Part shown: piece after piece, positions 24,101 to 36,076 of the stretch
Numbering within the stretch: the first letter of the stretch is position 1
How the letters are laid out: each line of letters starts with the position of its first letter
Source of the DNA: Panax quinquefolius
Taxonomy: Eukaryota; Streptophyta; Magnoliopsida; Apiales; Araliaceae
NCBI GenBank assembly: GCA_020205615.1
Contig: CM035156.1
Span: forward strand, 19,371,128-19,435,127
Direction: 5' to 3'
Length of the DNA stretch: 64,000 nucleotides
Made by a program: the position numbers and the translations under genes
The notes under the pieces: generated by a model
What the model was told of the DNA's origin: nothing
Databases searched by the model: none
The model's input: the letters and a program-made list of their open reading frames with translations, nothing else

Positions 24101-27100
24101 GGCCACAAAAGTCGACTAGTCAAGTGCTTTTATCCATCGCACTTTTCAAATGTGAATACCGATGCTTCCCGAGGCTTAGATACCCAGTTATTTCAAGCAT
24201 AATGGACATCAAGCGATTTTCAATTTTCTTGTTTTTCCTTTTTCTTTTTTTTTTTTTTTTTTACATTCATCATTTTTTCACATGGTTCAAGCAACAACAT
24301 AAGCAAGTTAAATGGTTCTAAGTTGTGAAATCAAGCATATAGACAACTCCACAAATAACTTAGCCAAATAAACATGCTTCTCATATTCAAGAACCCATGA
24401 TCACAAATTCAATTCAAATCAATTACTATGGATCATGGCTTAGTTGTCATCATTCATTAACAAATTAAGCATCAACAGATTCGAATTTTAGCATCAATTT
24501 TCAATCTTTGACTTTAACCTTCAACACATAGTAAATAGAATCATGAAATCCAAGATTTTCGTAAATTTCAAAAGCATTATTTTTTCAAATTCCCATCGAA
24601 ATCGGATCAATATCCCCTAATAAAATAAAACCTAAATCTTCCCCCCACACTTAAACCTTACCATTGTCCCCAATGTAAGAAAATCATGCAAAGAAGAAAA
24701 AACTACATGCAATTAAAAAAACTAATAAGTAAAGGGATAGAGAGATCAAATCTGAGTTCTTGGGTTGCCTCCCTAGCAGCTGCCCTTGTTTATTGTCATT
24801 GGCTTGACATCATCCTTCTCATTCTAGGTAATTGGAATTGTGAACTTCAAGTGGACTGGTAACAATTTCAATTCTTCATTAAGAGCATCTTTTAGATCAT
24901 GATTTTGCTCCATTCCAGCCCTCAAATCCTTCTCGTATAATTTTACTTGATCAAAAGATTCCTGCACTATAGAGTCAACAACATCAAGAGAAAAACAAAA
25001 TCAACAATACCAAGATACCTTTTAGTCTCATATGTGGTGAATCGCATACGTGCCTCATCCAATTCCATAGTTAAGGTCTTATGGTATGTATCATGTAGTG
25101 TTTTTGTTGTTTGCAATGTTGTATCACCTATATCCTCTTTGTAAAGATCTGTAGAACTTATCCAATTGTTCTCCTCGTCCTCTTGTTCATCCTTTTCAGA
25201 CTTTGAATACCTTATTTCTTCTTCAAAATTAGTAGTAGCCTCAAGAACTTCCAACTGGTTTCCACTAGTGAACTCCTCATCATCTTTAAGTTTTTGTTCC
25301 CTATTCGTCATTTCTTCTAGAAATTTTTCATTAGACTCTGTATACCATGTTGAATTCTTTTCAACTTTCCAATTCCTTGTTAGAACTTGGGGAAAAGGTA
25401 GTTTCGGTTCATAAGCTGAAAGAGGTGGAAATTTGTGCTTGAGTACATCACTACTGCTTGTTTCACTATTATCGGACTTGCTTTGTATTGACTTTCCTTG
25501 CTGTTGATCCTCTGCATCACATCTCAATCTTATGGCACTTACATTTTCAATAGTTTGAGAAAGTGACCTTCCTACTGTGGTTGCAAACTGATCAACTTGG
25601 TCCCTTAGATCTTGAACAGAAGTTCTTGTCTCCTGCTGGAATTGTTGTGTTTGACTCATGAACTGTTGTGTTTGGTTCATGAATGCCTTAAACATATTCT
25701 CCATAGACGTCCCAGAATTGACAAGTACTTCGGTTCTCTCGCAGTGGTAATCGAGGTTTAGCTTCTTCAAACCTTGCGTATTCCTTGCAACCATTTGTTG
25801 AACCAAAGTCATTAAATCGTAAATCTGTTGCTCCAAGTCTCTCGTGCTTACCCCATTTACCCTTTGTGGTGTGTGATCCATCTTAGTTCCATAATGCTGT
25901 GAGTTAGCTGCCATGTTTGCAATTAAGTTCCTTGCAACTTCTGGAGTCTTGTCTACCAGTGCTCCTCCACTTGCTGCATCAATCATGCTTCTTTCCATCA
26001 GTAAAGAACCCTCATAAAATACTCGATCAAGTAATGTTCATCAATTCCGTGAGGTGGACAAATTTGAACACAACTTCTTGAACCTTTCCCAATACTCAGA
26101 AGAGTTTCTTCATTGAATCGCCTCGATTCCAGATATCTCCTTCCTTGTATCAACAACTCTTGATGTAGAAAATACCTCTCCAAGAATAACTCTTTGCATA
26201 TCACCCATGATCGTATTGATCCCGATGGTAAATAGTATAACCATCTTTAGCCAAATCCGCAAGGAGAATGGAAAAAGTCTAAGCTTGATCTGCTCCTCTC
26301 ATCACCTTGTGATTTCATCGTGGAACACACCACATGGAACTCCTTTAGATGCTTATATGGATTTTCACCTATAAGACCACGAAAAATAGGCAAAAGATGA
26401 ATTAGTCCGAGTTAAGTTCAAAAGCAACATCTAAAGTAGGATACTCAATACAAAAAGATGGTTGAGTCGATTAGAGTAATAGTTCTTTCAAAGTTCTATT
26501 GTTGTGCAAGACCGCCATCTCTTCCACTTCAAGTGATGGAACAAGAGCTTTTTTTTATCTGCAGCTTTTCTATCTCTTAATCAAAATTTAAGTCAATAAA
26601 GTTAGAGGATTGAGTCATAAAAAAAAAAACAAAAGCAAATAATAAAATAAACGAAAACAAAGAATAAATAAAACAAATAACACTCCCAAACAACTACGCC
26701 AAAATTTGGGAGTCATCGCTACACTCCTAAATTAACCTCACTTTCACTTTACAAATTTAAATAATTAGCACAAGAGTAAGCAAGGATCGATCCCACAAAG
26801 AGTAATTTATTTTATATTTATCCTATGATTTCTAATGAAAAGGGTATTTTTGAATTAATTAATTAAATTAACAAGAATAAACTAATAAGAATAAACAATG
26901 AATAAAAAGCTTAAGTTCTTCAGCCTCAAAGATCACCTTTTTACAATAATAGATTAATCAAGTGTAACATTATTTACCCTTCAATGAAACTAATAGTCCC
27001 TAGGTAACAACAAGCTCATACCAAACTCCCCTTAGATTGTCACTCAATGAAACAAGCTCTTCACAAGATTCTAACAATTATATAACTTAGAATAAGCTCT

Positions 27101-30100
27101 CTAGATTTAATATAATAACATCATTAAGAACTAGGGAATTAGACTATTCCAAGCAACAAACACATAAGCTCGGATTGTTTAACTTGTCTTCTGATAATCA
27201 TAGCAATACTCAAAAGCTTGTCCACAATTAGGTATTACTAATTACTACTTGTGATTAGAAACAATATCAATTACACGTAATATTATTCCTTGATCTAGCA
27301 TATGATATTTGTTAACCAACTCAATCCTGCAGTAAATCAAATCGCTTAAACCAAATAGCATTCGTAAATTAAATCAGATTATCAAGAATGAATTTCATGT
27401 GAGAAGGAATAAATAATGAATACTCAATTAACCATTAATTATAAATAAGGTTCAACATCCCTTAGAACTGAATAAAAATAACTTAGCTCATGTCTTCAAT
27501 CCTCCAATGTTGTAGATGAGAGAATGTAGTAGATGATTGAATGAATAAAACATTGACTCTCATCCTCTATTTATAGTGCTAGACGAAATCCTAAATCCTA
27601 TAGGATGTAGAAATTCAAATCCTAAAAGGAATTACAAATCATAACTAGTTTCCATAAAGAAATAGAATTCAATTTGGAAATAAATCTTAGTCTAAAGGAA
27701 ATCCTAAAGCTAATAGAAATATCAATCCAATTCCATGTAGAAGTCTACCAAAATCTGCATTTAGAAACTTTTCAATAATCCAAGATTTCCTGATTTTCCC
27801 GCTCAAATTCGCTGGGGCGAATTTTTATTTCCTGCTGCGATGTCCTTTGGTAAAACGAGCATAACTTTTGATCCAGGAGGATTTACGGGGCCTGCTACTT
27901 ATCAAAACGAAGATATCGACGAGATCTACAACTTTCATTCTTTGAGAATCGACAGAATCGCTCTGAATAAAGGTAGAAATCGGGCTCCAAGTGACTGCTA
28001 TGTAAATTACAACTTCCAAACTTTGAGGTTCAACGTCCGTTTAGTAAAAATATCATAACTTTTTCGTATGAACTCCGATTGGGACGATTCAAGATGTTCC
28101 AGAAAGCTAAAGAAGAGCTCTACCATAAAATTCAAGTCCCAAGCTAAGAACATGCATCCAACTTAATGCTAAAAATTCTGCAATTTTCTCTTTTTCCTCA
28201 TTTCAGCTCCAATTCTTTCTGAAATCATTAAACACCTTAATAAGCTCATATACACATGAAACATGCAATAAAACTAAATATAATGGAATCAAAATAAATG
28301 AATAATATGCACTCATCAAATTTTCCCACACTTAGCCTTTTACACGTCCTCGTGTAAACCAAAGTTTGATTTCCAAAAAATTCTATTCAACCATAGTGTC
28401 AAAAGATTTCAAGATACAAATAATGACTATCAACACTAAATTTGCATAAATCTAATCAACGCCTTATCAATTAACTCATAATTACCAACTTTATCATTTC
28501 ACCAATGAATTTCATTAAATCAAATTGAGCCACATAAGTAACTTTCCCAAAATCATCATACTTACTCAACTTAGTTACCATGGAGCAAAAACCGTGCACA
28601 CTGACTCATAACCAAGAATAAATTTTTCTTGCTTTTTAATTTTTTTCATAGAACCTTCTTTTTAGCACAGATAAATGTATTTTCATGCTTCTTCTTTTTT
28701 TTCGTATTTTTTTTCTTGACATGTGCAATGTCTCCTTTTCTTAGGCTTTTCAGAGTTACCCATTAGCGAACTTTCCACCAACGACTCCCAAACCAGATGA
28801 TCATAGGGAGCTAGGTGTAGAGACACCCCTAAGGGCTTACTTATTCAAGTAACAAAGGCCACAAAAGTCGACTAGTCAAGTCGCTTTTATCCATCGTGAC
28901 TTTTTAAATAAGTGAATACCGATGCTTCCCGAGGCTTAGATACCCAGTTATTTCATACAATGGACATCAAGCAGATTTTCAATTTTCTTGTTTTTCCTTT
29001 TTTTTTTTTTTTTTCTTTTTTACATTCATCATTTTTTTCACATGGTTCTCGCAACAACATAAGCAAGTTAAATAGCCTAAGTTGTGAAATCAAAGTGCAC
29101 ATGACAACTCCACAAATAACTTAGCCAAATAAACATGCTTCTCATATTCAAGAACCCATGATCACAAATTCAATTCAAATCAATTACTATGGATCATGGC
29201 TTAGTTGTCATCATTCATTAACAAATTAAGCATCAACAGATTCTGAATTTTAGCATCAATTTTCAATCTTTGACTTTAACCTTCGAACACATAGTAAATA
29301 GAATCATGAAATCCAAGATTTTCGAAAATTTCAAAAGCATTATTTTTTCAAATTCCCCATCAAAATCGGATCAATATCCCCTAATAAAATAAAACCTAAA
29401 TCTTCCCCCACACTTAAACCTTACCATTGTCCCCAATGTAAGAAAATCATGCAAAGAAGAAAAAAAACTACATGCAATTAAAAAACTAATAAGTAAAGGG
29501 ATAGAGAGATCAAATCAGAAGTTCTTGGGTTGCCTCCCCAGCAATTTGCCTTGTTTATTGTCATCGGCTTGACATCATCCTTCTCATTCTAGGTAATTGA
29601 ATTGTGAACTTCAAGTGGACTGGTAACAATTTCAATTCTTCATTAAGAGCATCTTTTAGATCATGATTTTGCTCCATTCCAAATTTCAAATCCTTCTCAG
29701 ATAATTTTACTTGATCAAAAGATTCCTCGCACTATAGAAATCAACAACATCAAGAGAAAAACAAAATCAACAATACCAAGATACCTTTTAGTCTCATATG
29801 TGGTGAACTGCACATGTGCCTCATCCAATTCCATAGTTAAGGTCTTATGGTATGTATCATGTAGTGTTTTTGTTGTTTGCAATGTTGTATCACCTATATC
29901 CTCTTTGTAAAGATCTGTAGAACTTATCCAATTGTTCTCCTCGTCCTCTTGTTCATCCTTTTCAGACTTTGAATACCTTATTTCTTCTTCAAATTTAGTA
30001 GTAGCCTCAAGAACTTCCAACTGGTTTCCACTAGTGAACTCCTCATCATCTTTAAGTTTTTGTTCCCTATTCGTCATTTCTTCCAGAAATTTTTCATTAG

Positions 30101-33100
30101 ACTCAGATACCATGTCAATTCTTTTCAACTTTCCAATTCCTTGTTAGAACTTGGGGAAAAAGGTAGTTTCGGTTCATAAGCTGAAAGAGGTGGAAATTTG
30201 TGCTTGAGTACATCACTACTGCTTGTTTCACTATTATCGGACTTGCTTTGTATTGACTTTCCTTGCTGTTGATCCTCTGCATCACATCTCAATCTTATGG
30301 CACTTACATTTTCAATAGTTTGAGAAAGTGACCTTCCTACTGTGGTTGCAAAAACGATCAACTTGGTCCCTTAGATCTTGAATGTAAGTTCTTGTCTCCT
30401 CTTTGGAATTGTTGTGGTTTGACTCATGAACCGTTGTGGTTTGGTTCATGAATGCCTTAAACATATTCTCCATAGATGTCCCAGAATTGACAAGTACTTC
30501 TTGGTTCTCTGTGTGGTACTGAGGTTTAGCTTGCTGAAAACCTTGCGTATTCCTTGCAGCCATTTGTTGAACCAAAGCTGTTAAATCAGAAATCTGCTGC
30601 TCCAAGTCTCTCGTGCTTACCCCATTTACCCTTTGTGGTGTGTGATCCATCTTAGTTCCATAATGCTGTGAGTTAGCTGCCATGTTTGCAATTAAGTTCC
30701 TTGCAACTTCTGGAGTCTTGTCTACCAGTGCTCCTCCACTTGTTGCATCAATCATGCTTCTTTCCATTGGTAGCAACCCCTCATAGAAGTACTAGATCAA
30801 GTAATGTTCATCAATTCCGTGAGGTGGACAGCTGAAACACAACTTCTTGAACCTTTCCCAATACTCGTAAAGAGTTTCTTCATTGAACTGCCTGATTCCA
30901 GATATCTCCTTCCTTGTATCAACAACTCTTGATGTAGAAAAATACCTCTCCAAGAATAACCTTTGCATATCAGTCCATGATCGTATTGATCCTGATGGTA
31001 AATAGTATAACCAGCCTTAGCCAAATCCATTAAGGAGAATGGAAAAGTCTAAGCTTGATCTCGCTCTCTCCACACTCCTTGTGATTTCATCGTGGAACAC
31101 ACCACATGGAACTCCTTTAGATGCTTATATGGATTTTCACCTATAAGACCACGAAAAATAGGCAAAAGATGAATTAGTCTGGAGTTAAGTTCAAAAGCAA
31201 CATCTAAAGTAGGATACTCAATACAAAAAGATGGTTGAGTCAGATTAGGAGTAGCTAGTTCTTTCAAAGTTCTGTTATTGTGCGGCACCGCCATCTCTTC
31301 CACTTCAAGTGATGGAACAAGAGCTTCTTTTTATCTCTGCAGCTTTTCTATCTCTTAATCAAAATTTAAGTCAATAAAGTTAGAGGATTGAGTCATAAAA
31401 CAAAACAAAAAAAGCAAATAATAAAAATAAACGAAAAACAAAGAATAAATAAAACAAATAACACTCCCAAAAACAATGCTAAAAATTTGGGAGTCATCGC
31501 TTACACTCTAAATTAACCTCACTTTCACTTTTACAAATTTAAATAATTAGCACAAGTAGTAAGCAAGGATCGATCCCACAAAGAGTAATTTATTTTATAT
31601 TTATCCTATGATTTCTAATGAAAGGGGTATTTTGAATTAATTAATTAAATTAACAAGAATAAACTAATAAGAATAAACAATGAATAAAAAGCTTAAGTTC
31701 TTCAGTTCAGTGTCACCTTTTTACAATAATAGATTAATCAAGTGTAACATTATTTACCCTTCAATGAAACTAATAGTCCTAGGTAACAACAAGCTCTGTT
31801 ACACGAAACTCCCCTTAGATTGTCACTCAATGAAACAAGCTCTTCACAAGATTCTAACAATTATATAACCTAGAATAAGCTCTCTAGATTTAATATAATA
31901 ACAGCATTAAGAACTAAGGAATTAGACTATTCCAAGCAACAAACACATAAGCTCGGATTGTTTAACTTGTCTTCTGATAATCATAGCAATACTCAAAAGC
32001 TTGTCCACAATTAGGTATTACTAATTACTACTTGTGATTAGAAACAATATCAATTACACGTAATATTATTCCTTGATCTAGCATATGATATTTGTTAACC
32101 AACTCAATCCTGCAGAAATCAAATCAGTTAAACCAAATAGCATTCAGAAATTAAATCAGATTATCAAGAATGAATTTCATGTGAGAAGGAATAAATAATG
32201 AATACTCAATTAACCATTAATTATAAATAAGGTTCAACATCCCTTAGAACTGAATAAAAATAACTTAGCTCATGTCTTCAATCCTCCAATGTTGTAGATG
32301 AGAGAATGTAGTAGATGATTGAATGAATAAAACATTGACTCTCATCCTCTATTTATAGTGCTAGACAAAATCCTAAATCCTATAGGATGTAGAAATTCAA
32401 ATCCTAAAAGGAATTACAAATCATAACTAGTTTCCATAAAGAAATAGAATTCAATTTGGAAATAAATCTTAGTCTAAAGGAAATCCTAAAGCTAATAGAA
32501 ATATCAATCCAATTCCATGTAGAAGTCTACCAAAATCTGCATTTAGAAACTTTTCAATAATCCAAGATTTCCTGATTTTCCCGCTCAAATTCGTTGGGGC
32601 GAATTTTATTTCCTCTTCACGATGTCCTTTGGTAAAACGAGCATAACTTTTGATCCAGGAGGATTTACGGGGCCTGCTACTTATCAAAACGAAGATATCG
32701 ACGAGATCTACAACTTTCATTCTTTGAGAATCGACAGAATCGCTCTGAATAAAGGTAGAAATCGGGCTCCAAGTGACTGCTATGTAAATTACAACTTCCA
32801 AACTGAGGTTCAACGTCCGTTTAGTAAAAATATCATAACTTTTTCATATGAACTCCGATTGGGACGATTCAAGATGTTCCAGAAAGCTAAAGAAGAGCTC
32901 TACCATAAAATTCAAGTCCCAAGCTAAGAACATGTATCCAACTTAATGCTAAAAATTCTGCAATTTTCTCTTTTTCCTCATTTCAGCTCCAATTCTTTCT
33001 GAAATCATTAAACACCTTAATAAGCTCATATACACATGAAACATGCAATAAAACTAAATATAATGGAATCAAAATAAATAAATAATATGCACTCATCAAA

Positions 33101-34135
33101 AAATCACAATATGCCACTAGAACTATTGGTGCGGTTTTTGCAATTTTGCGTGCAGTTTCGGTTGTAAAATCAGTTCTTCTCTCCCATGCCAGTAACACGA
33201 TGCTCATTTTGCATTGGATTTGGGGAAGTGACAAGATAAAATCTTGTTATGCTCTTTAAGTAAGTGATTTTTATTTATTGGTAAAATTTGAGCCCTGGGA
33301 AGTGTGAAGAACCGAAATAGAAAAAGAATTTTTTTTTATCATGTTTCAAAGATTTGTGATGGATGGTTTTCATATGGGTGATGCTTTGGGATCCAAGTTG
33401 GACGATCTTCTACTTATTTATAGTTGTAAATACTTCACAAGTTTTTCTGCAATTTTTTACCTTTTTAAGAATCTAGTTGAAATGGATGACGCTGCTAAAT
33501 TACATGTTAAATCTCAGAGCGTATATGGCATGTTCCATTTTGTTATTTTTTAATCAAATAGTGGATTTTATTCATTCTGCTTAAAAATTGCTGAACTAAT
33601 GCGTGATTGCTTCTACTGCTAGAGTTTCAGAAAAAATGCCATTATATGACATACTGAACGAGTTCCAAAAAGGTCACAGCCACATGGCTGTTGTCATCAG
33701 ACAACAAAATGGAACGATGAAGCCGTCAGCCAGCAAACTCTCAATTGATGGTGAGCTGCCAGCTAACTAATATTTACCATCTTTCCTTTTCATCCAGTAT
33801 TTAATTTCTCTCTCCTGTTTCTGGAACTGATTTCCAGTTAATTCAGTGGTAGTGGACATTCATGATGGTAGTCATCCACAACACACAGACTTGAAGAACA
33901 AAATTGGACTCAATAAGTTGAAAGGTTCGTCTGCAAGCAGGCTCGATCAAGAGGAGGAAGTTACTGGCATAATAACAATGGAAGATGTCATTGAGGAGCT
34001 GTTAAAAGTATGGGACCTCCTTAATGTATATTACCAAAGTAGATCCTTTGTGTGAAATTTATGCCTTTCATGTTTGGTTTATTTTTTATGTAGGGGGAGA
34101 TCTATGATGAGACGGATCACCGCCATGGGTACTAA
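18182..34135 (+). CDS. DUF21/CBS-domain membrane protein, CNNM type (gene A)
   Basis: Eleven exons: 18182-18431, 18734-18810, 18894-18977, 19291-19404, 19531-19617, 20214-20353, 20458-20545, 20883-20956, 33623-33750, 33838-34007 and 34094-34135. All borders are GT/AG and phases agree, giving 1254 bp and 417 residues. The N-terminal half is the DUF21 (CNNM transmembrane) domain: [38 protein letters not shown] then IIPQS, and PVAYPISK. Next come a CBS pair ([50 protein letters not shown]) and a short acidic tail ending [13 protein letters not shown]/CorC relatives are linked to magnesium transport; plant members such as At2g14520 and At4g33700, which this resembles, are poorly characterised. 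Intron 8 (20957-33622) is 12.7 kb because it holds the retroelement array; without it the intron is about 1.5 kb. Exon 10 is about 32 codons shorter than in neighbouring copy B. Confidence 0.9.
21624..21769. mobile_element. Palindromic MITE, copy 1 (CNNM-A intron 8)
   Basis: The left arm contains GGTTAGTATGGAGTTTATTTT. The reverse complement of the right arm reads GGTTAGCATGAAGTTTATTTT, and pairing continues for about 60 bp, so the element is nearly a complete hairpin. The same arms (GGATCCG, then ATGAA.TTTATTTT, then TTGGTCAATTG) recur at 50906-51047, which shows a dispersed family. Non-coding. Confidence 0.65.
21943..23556 (-). repeat. LTR copy 1 (3' LTR of the array on the minus strand)
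   Basis: 1614 bp. Starts TGGGAG on the plus strand and ends CTCATCA. About 95 percent or better alike to the other two copies by eye, with differences in small clusters at CAG/CTG and CG positions. Contains TATTTATAGTGCTAGAC near 22808 (plus strand) and AAAACGAGCATAACTTTTG near 23092. Confidence 0.9.
24967..26518 (-). pseudogene. Gag-like remnant, internal region 1
   Basis: The longest surviving frame (25998-24967, 343 codons) carries the C-terminal half of a plant Gypsy-type Gag: [34 protein letters not shown], a Gln-rich coiled stretch with [13 protein letters not shown], and an acidic tail. The N-terminal half ([15 protein letters not shown] and similar) is cut by several small frame changes between about 26518 and 25998. 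No CCHC zinc knuckle is visible. Capsid-like assembly of element RNA would be the normal role. The frame is broken relative to copy 2 at different places, so some breaks may be sequence errors. N-terminal limit approximate. Confidence 0.75.
26707..28318 (-). repeat. LTR copy 2 (shared central LTR)
   Basis: 1612 bp with the same TG...CA ends on the minus strand. It serves as 3' LTR of the copy to its right and 5' LTR of the copy to its left. More alike to copy 3 than to copy 1 (for example both read TTCCTGATTTTCCCGCTC where copy 1 has a shorter version). Confidence 0.9.
29715..31303 (-). pseudogene. Gag-like remnant, internal region 2
   Basis: Five overlapping minus-strand frame segments (31303-31049, 31030-30797, 30776-30312, 30361-30125, 30128-29715) together follow one plant Gag from [20 protein letters not shown] through [20 protein letters not shown] to a serine- and glutamate-rich tail ([33 protein letters not shown]). 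Each change of frame is a small indel, and most are not at the same place as in copy 1. About 1.4 kb of non-coding DNA, with CTGGGGAGGCAACCC (minus strand) near 29526-29545, separates Gag from the next LTR; that motif is common before the polypurine tract in plant Gypsy relatives. Confidence 0.75.
31488..33098 (-). repeat. LTR copy 3 (5' LTR of the array on the minus strand)
   Basis: 1611 bp. Starts TGATGAG at 33098 on the minus strand; its inner end at 31488 abuts the primer-binding-site-like sequence TTTTTAGCATTG, a corrupted form of the TTTTGGCG seen beside copy 2. Confidence 0.9.
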
Positions 34136-35616
34136 TAGCCCAGGTTCTTCTGGCGATAATCAATTTGGAGAAAGAAGTGCACAAGTACATGCCATGCCGG
34201 TTGTTCTTCTGATTAAAGAATACTTGCTTATAATAAGGAGCATGAACATAATTATAAGTCTATCTTATAGAAAGTTGGTTGAAATAGTGCGACGACACTA
34301 GACATTTTCCCCAACTGCCTTTCAACTGTACTCAATACTCACCATGTTTCTGACATTTTATATCAAGATATTTCGACTATACATATATAGTATCTGTAGG
34401 CCTGATATTTTATGCGATAATTATGTCTGACCTTTTCCCGATGATAATGACACCAATGTCGGTCCAATTTTATGCACAATACAATTCTTCTATATATGTT
34501 TTTTTTTTCGTTTCTAAAACTTTTTCCCTGTGGGAGGAGAAGTTTTATGAAATTTGCCAATTTGATAATAGGCTCTTGTCGCGAGCAGTAAAGGGAGGAA
34601 AACATCAAATACATACAAGATTCTTCTTATGTTCGTTCTGTTCTGTTCTGCATATAGAATGCAGACCCTCCAATTCCTTGGTGATCATTGTTTCGTAATT
34701 TAGCAGTATCAAGAATGACAAGATCTTAGAAAGCTACGCCAAAATGCATGCATGTATTTACTTTATTTGGGGTGCGGGGTGGGGGGTGGGGGGGGGGGGG
34801 TTGGAAATCTTGACCATTAAAGTAAAACAGAGGTTTCAAGATAAAAATGCAACCATAAACAATACAAACCGATAGTTAGAAAACTATATTATTTGTTACT
34901 AGTTTCTTCGTGATTTCAAACACAAGAGCTTCCAAATAGCTAAGAATTTGACGATGAATTCCGGACGATTTCATTCTATTTTTCCCATGCTAATTACCAC
35001 CCCTAAACAACCTTACTAGTTGGAACTTTTCATCAAAGATAAAACAAATCCAAGAAAATATACAAACTTGAAGTAATCATAAATTAATACTTCTTATAAA
35101 CATCTTAATCATTATCATAATACAACTGACTGCCCCTTTACAAGTTCATTGGATGTCTATTATGTTTTGAGGACAGAAAATACTTGCCTTCACTGCAAAA
35201 CAGCTAATATATTTTGTCCCATTCTACTTGACATAATCATCATATGTATCACCGTCCATTAATTTCTGCTTCCAGAATCCATTTGATCAAAAGGGTCAGC
35301 TGCAGAGTGTTTTCAAAAGTTCCCTCTCACACTGTCGGATATCATTGGAGAAACCTAGCTAGTATATCGCTCTATCTGTCCCTCCTACTTAGACTTGGTT
35401 ATTAAAAAAAACACTTAGAATTCAGAAGGAAAAAGCACGAGTAATAAAGAAGGGAAAAAAACCTCGAAGTGATGCATTTTGGCAGTACAAGAATCGAAAC
35501 GTGTTATATTCTATGCCCCCACCTAGCTCCTTACTTCTCTTTTTGTACAATATTGTGTGAGCATAAACGAGCGCATGTTGATTAAGGTGACGAATTAACA
35601 AACAAGAAAAAAGAGA
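34136..35616. other. Spacer between the tandem CNNM copies
   Basis: Holds the 3' UTR of gene A and the promoter of copy B. A run of G with few interruptions lies at 34768-34801. No coding exon seen; frames at 34363-34698 lack any known motif. Confidence 0.65.
34768..34801 (+). repeat. G-rich tract, potential G-quadruplex
   Basis: GGGGTGCGGGGTGGGGGG followed by T and a run of 12 G. At least four G-runs with one-to-three base loops on the plus strand. Long homopolymer, so its length in the assembly may be unreliable. Confidence 0.8.
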
Positions 35617-36018
35617 ATGGAATTTGAAATGATAGCAACAGAGAAAGAGATACACAAGTACTACAACTGCTGTGGGTTACACATCTTTTTAAACATCATA
35701 ACAATCATTATGTTAGTGTTGTTTGCCGGGATAATGTCTGGACTCACCCTAGGACTTATTTCCGCAGATCGCCGTCGTGCCTGTATGTATCACAGATATC
35801 CCTTCATTCGTTTCTTCTATTACTTATTCCTTCATAATATGCTTCTAATTGCTGTACAGCTTCAGAGGCAAAAATAAATTCTTGCCTGCACATTACTCGA
35901 ATTTCAGCAAAAGTTGATTATGAACAATAACTATGTGTACATAATGCAAAATGATAGACTTGTTTTAACTGAAGAGTAAATATTTCATCTTAGAAAAACT
36001 AAACGTAAGCCTACAAGG

Positions 36019-36076
36019 AACAAAGAGCGGGAGGGAGGGAGGGAGGGAGGGAGGGAGGGAGGGAGGGGGGGGGGGT
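36019..36076 (+). repeat. (GGGA)n tract, potential G-quadruplex, in copy B intron 1
   Basis: About ten GGGA/GGAG units followed by a run of some 11 G. Repeated GGG with single-base loops on the plus (sense) strand of the CNNM copy B intron. Confidence 0.9.

Larger units (their letters stand above)
21943..33098 (-). mobile_element. Tandem gag-only LTR retroelement array (TR-GAG-like), LTR-int-LTR-int-LTR
   Basis: Three near-identical repeats of about 1.61 kb (21943-23556, 26707-28318, 31488-33098) flank two internal regions of 3150 and 3169 bp. On the minus strand each repeat starts TGATGAGTGCAT and ends CTCCCA, the TG...CA of an LTR. A primer-binding-site-like TTTTGGCG follows the LTR, and a polypurine tract GTGTGGGAAAATT lies just before the next LTR. 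Five A residues flank both ends (21938-21942 and 33099-33103), which fits a 5 bp target duplication in an A-run. Internal DNA encodes only a broken Gag-like protein; I find no protease, reverse transcriptase, RNase H or integrase motifs. This matches the known class of gag-only TR-GAG elements, mobilised in trans by Gypsy elements. Three LTRs with two interiors imply recombination between LTRs. It lies antisense in intron 8 of CNNM gene A. Confidence 0.85.

Noticed and set aside
21943..31487. 4.77 kb tandem repeat read as a gene duplication or satellite
   Set aside because: Repeat ends, primer site, polypurine tract and Gag content show LTR-interior units of a retroelement.
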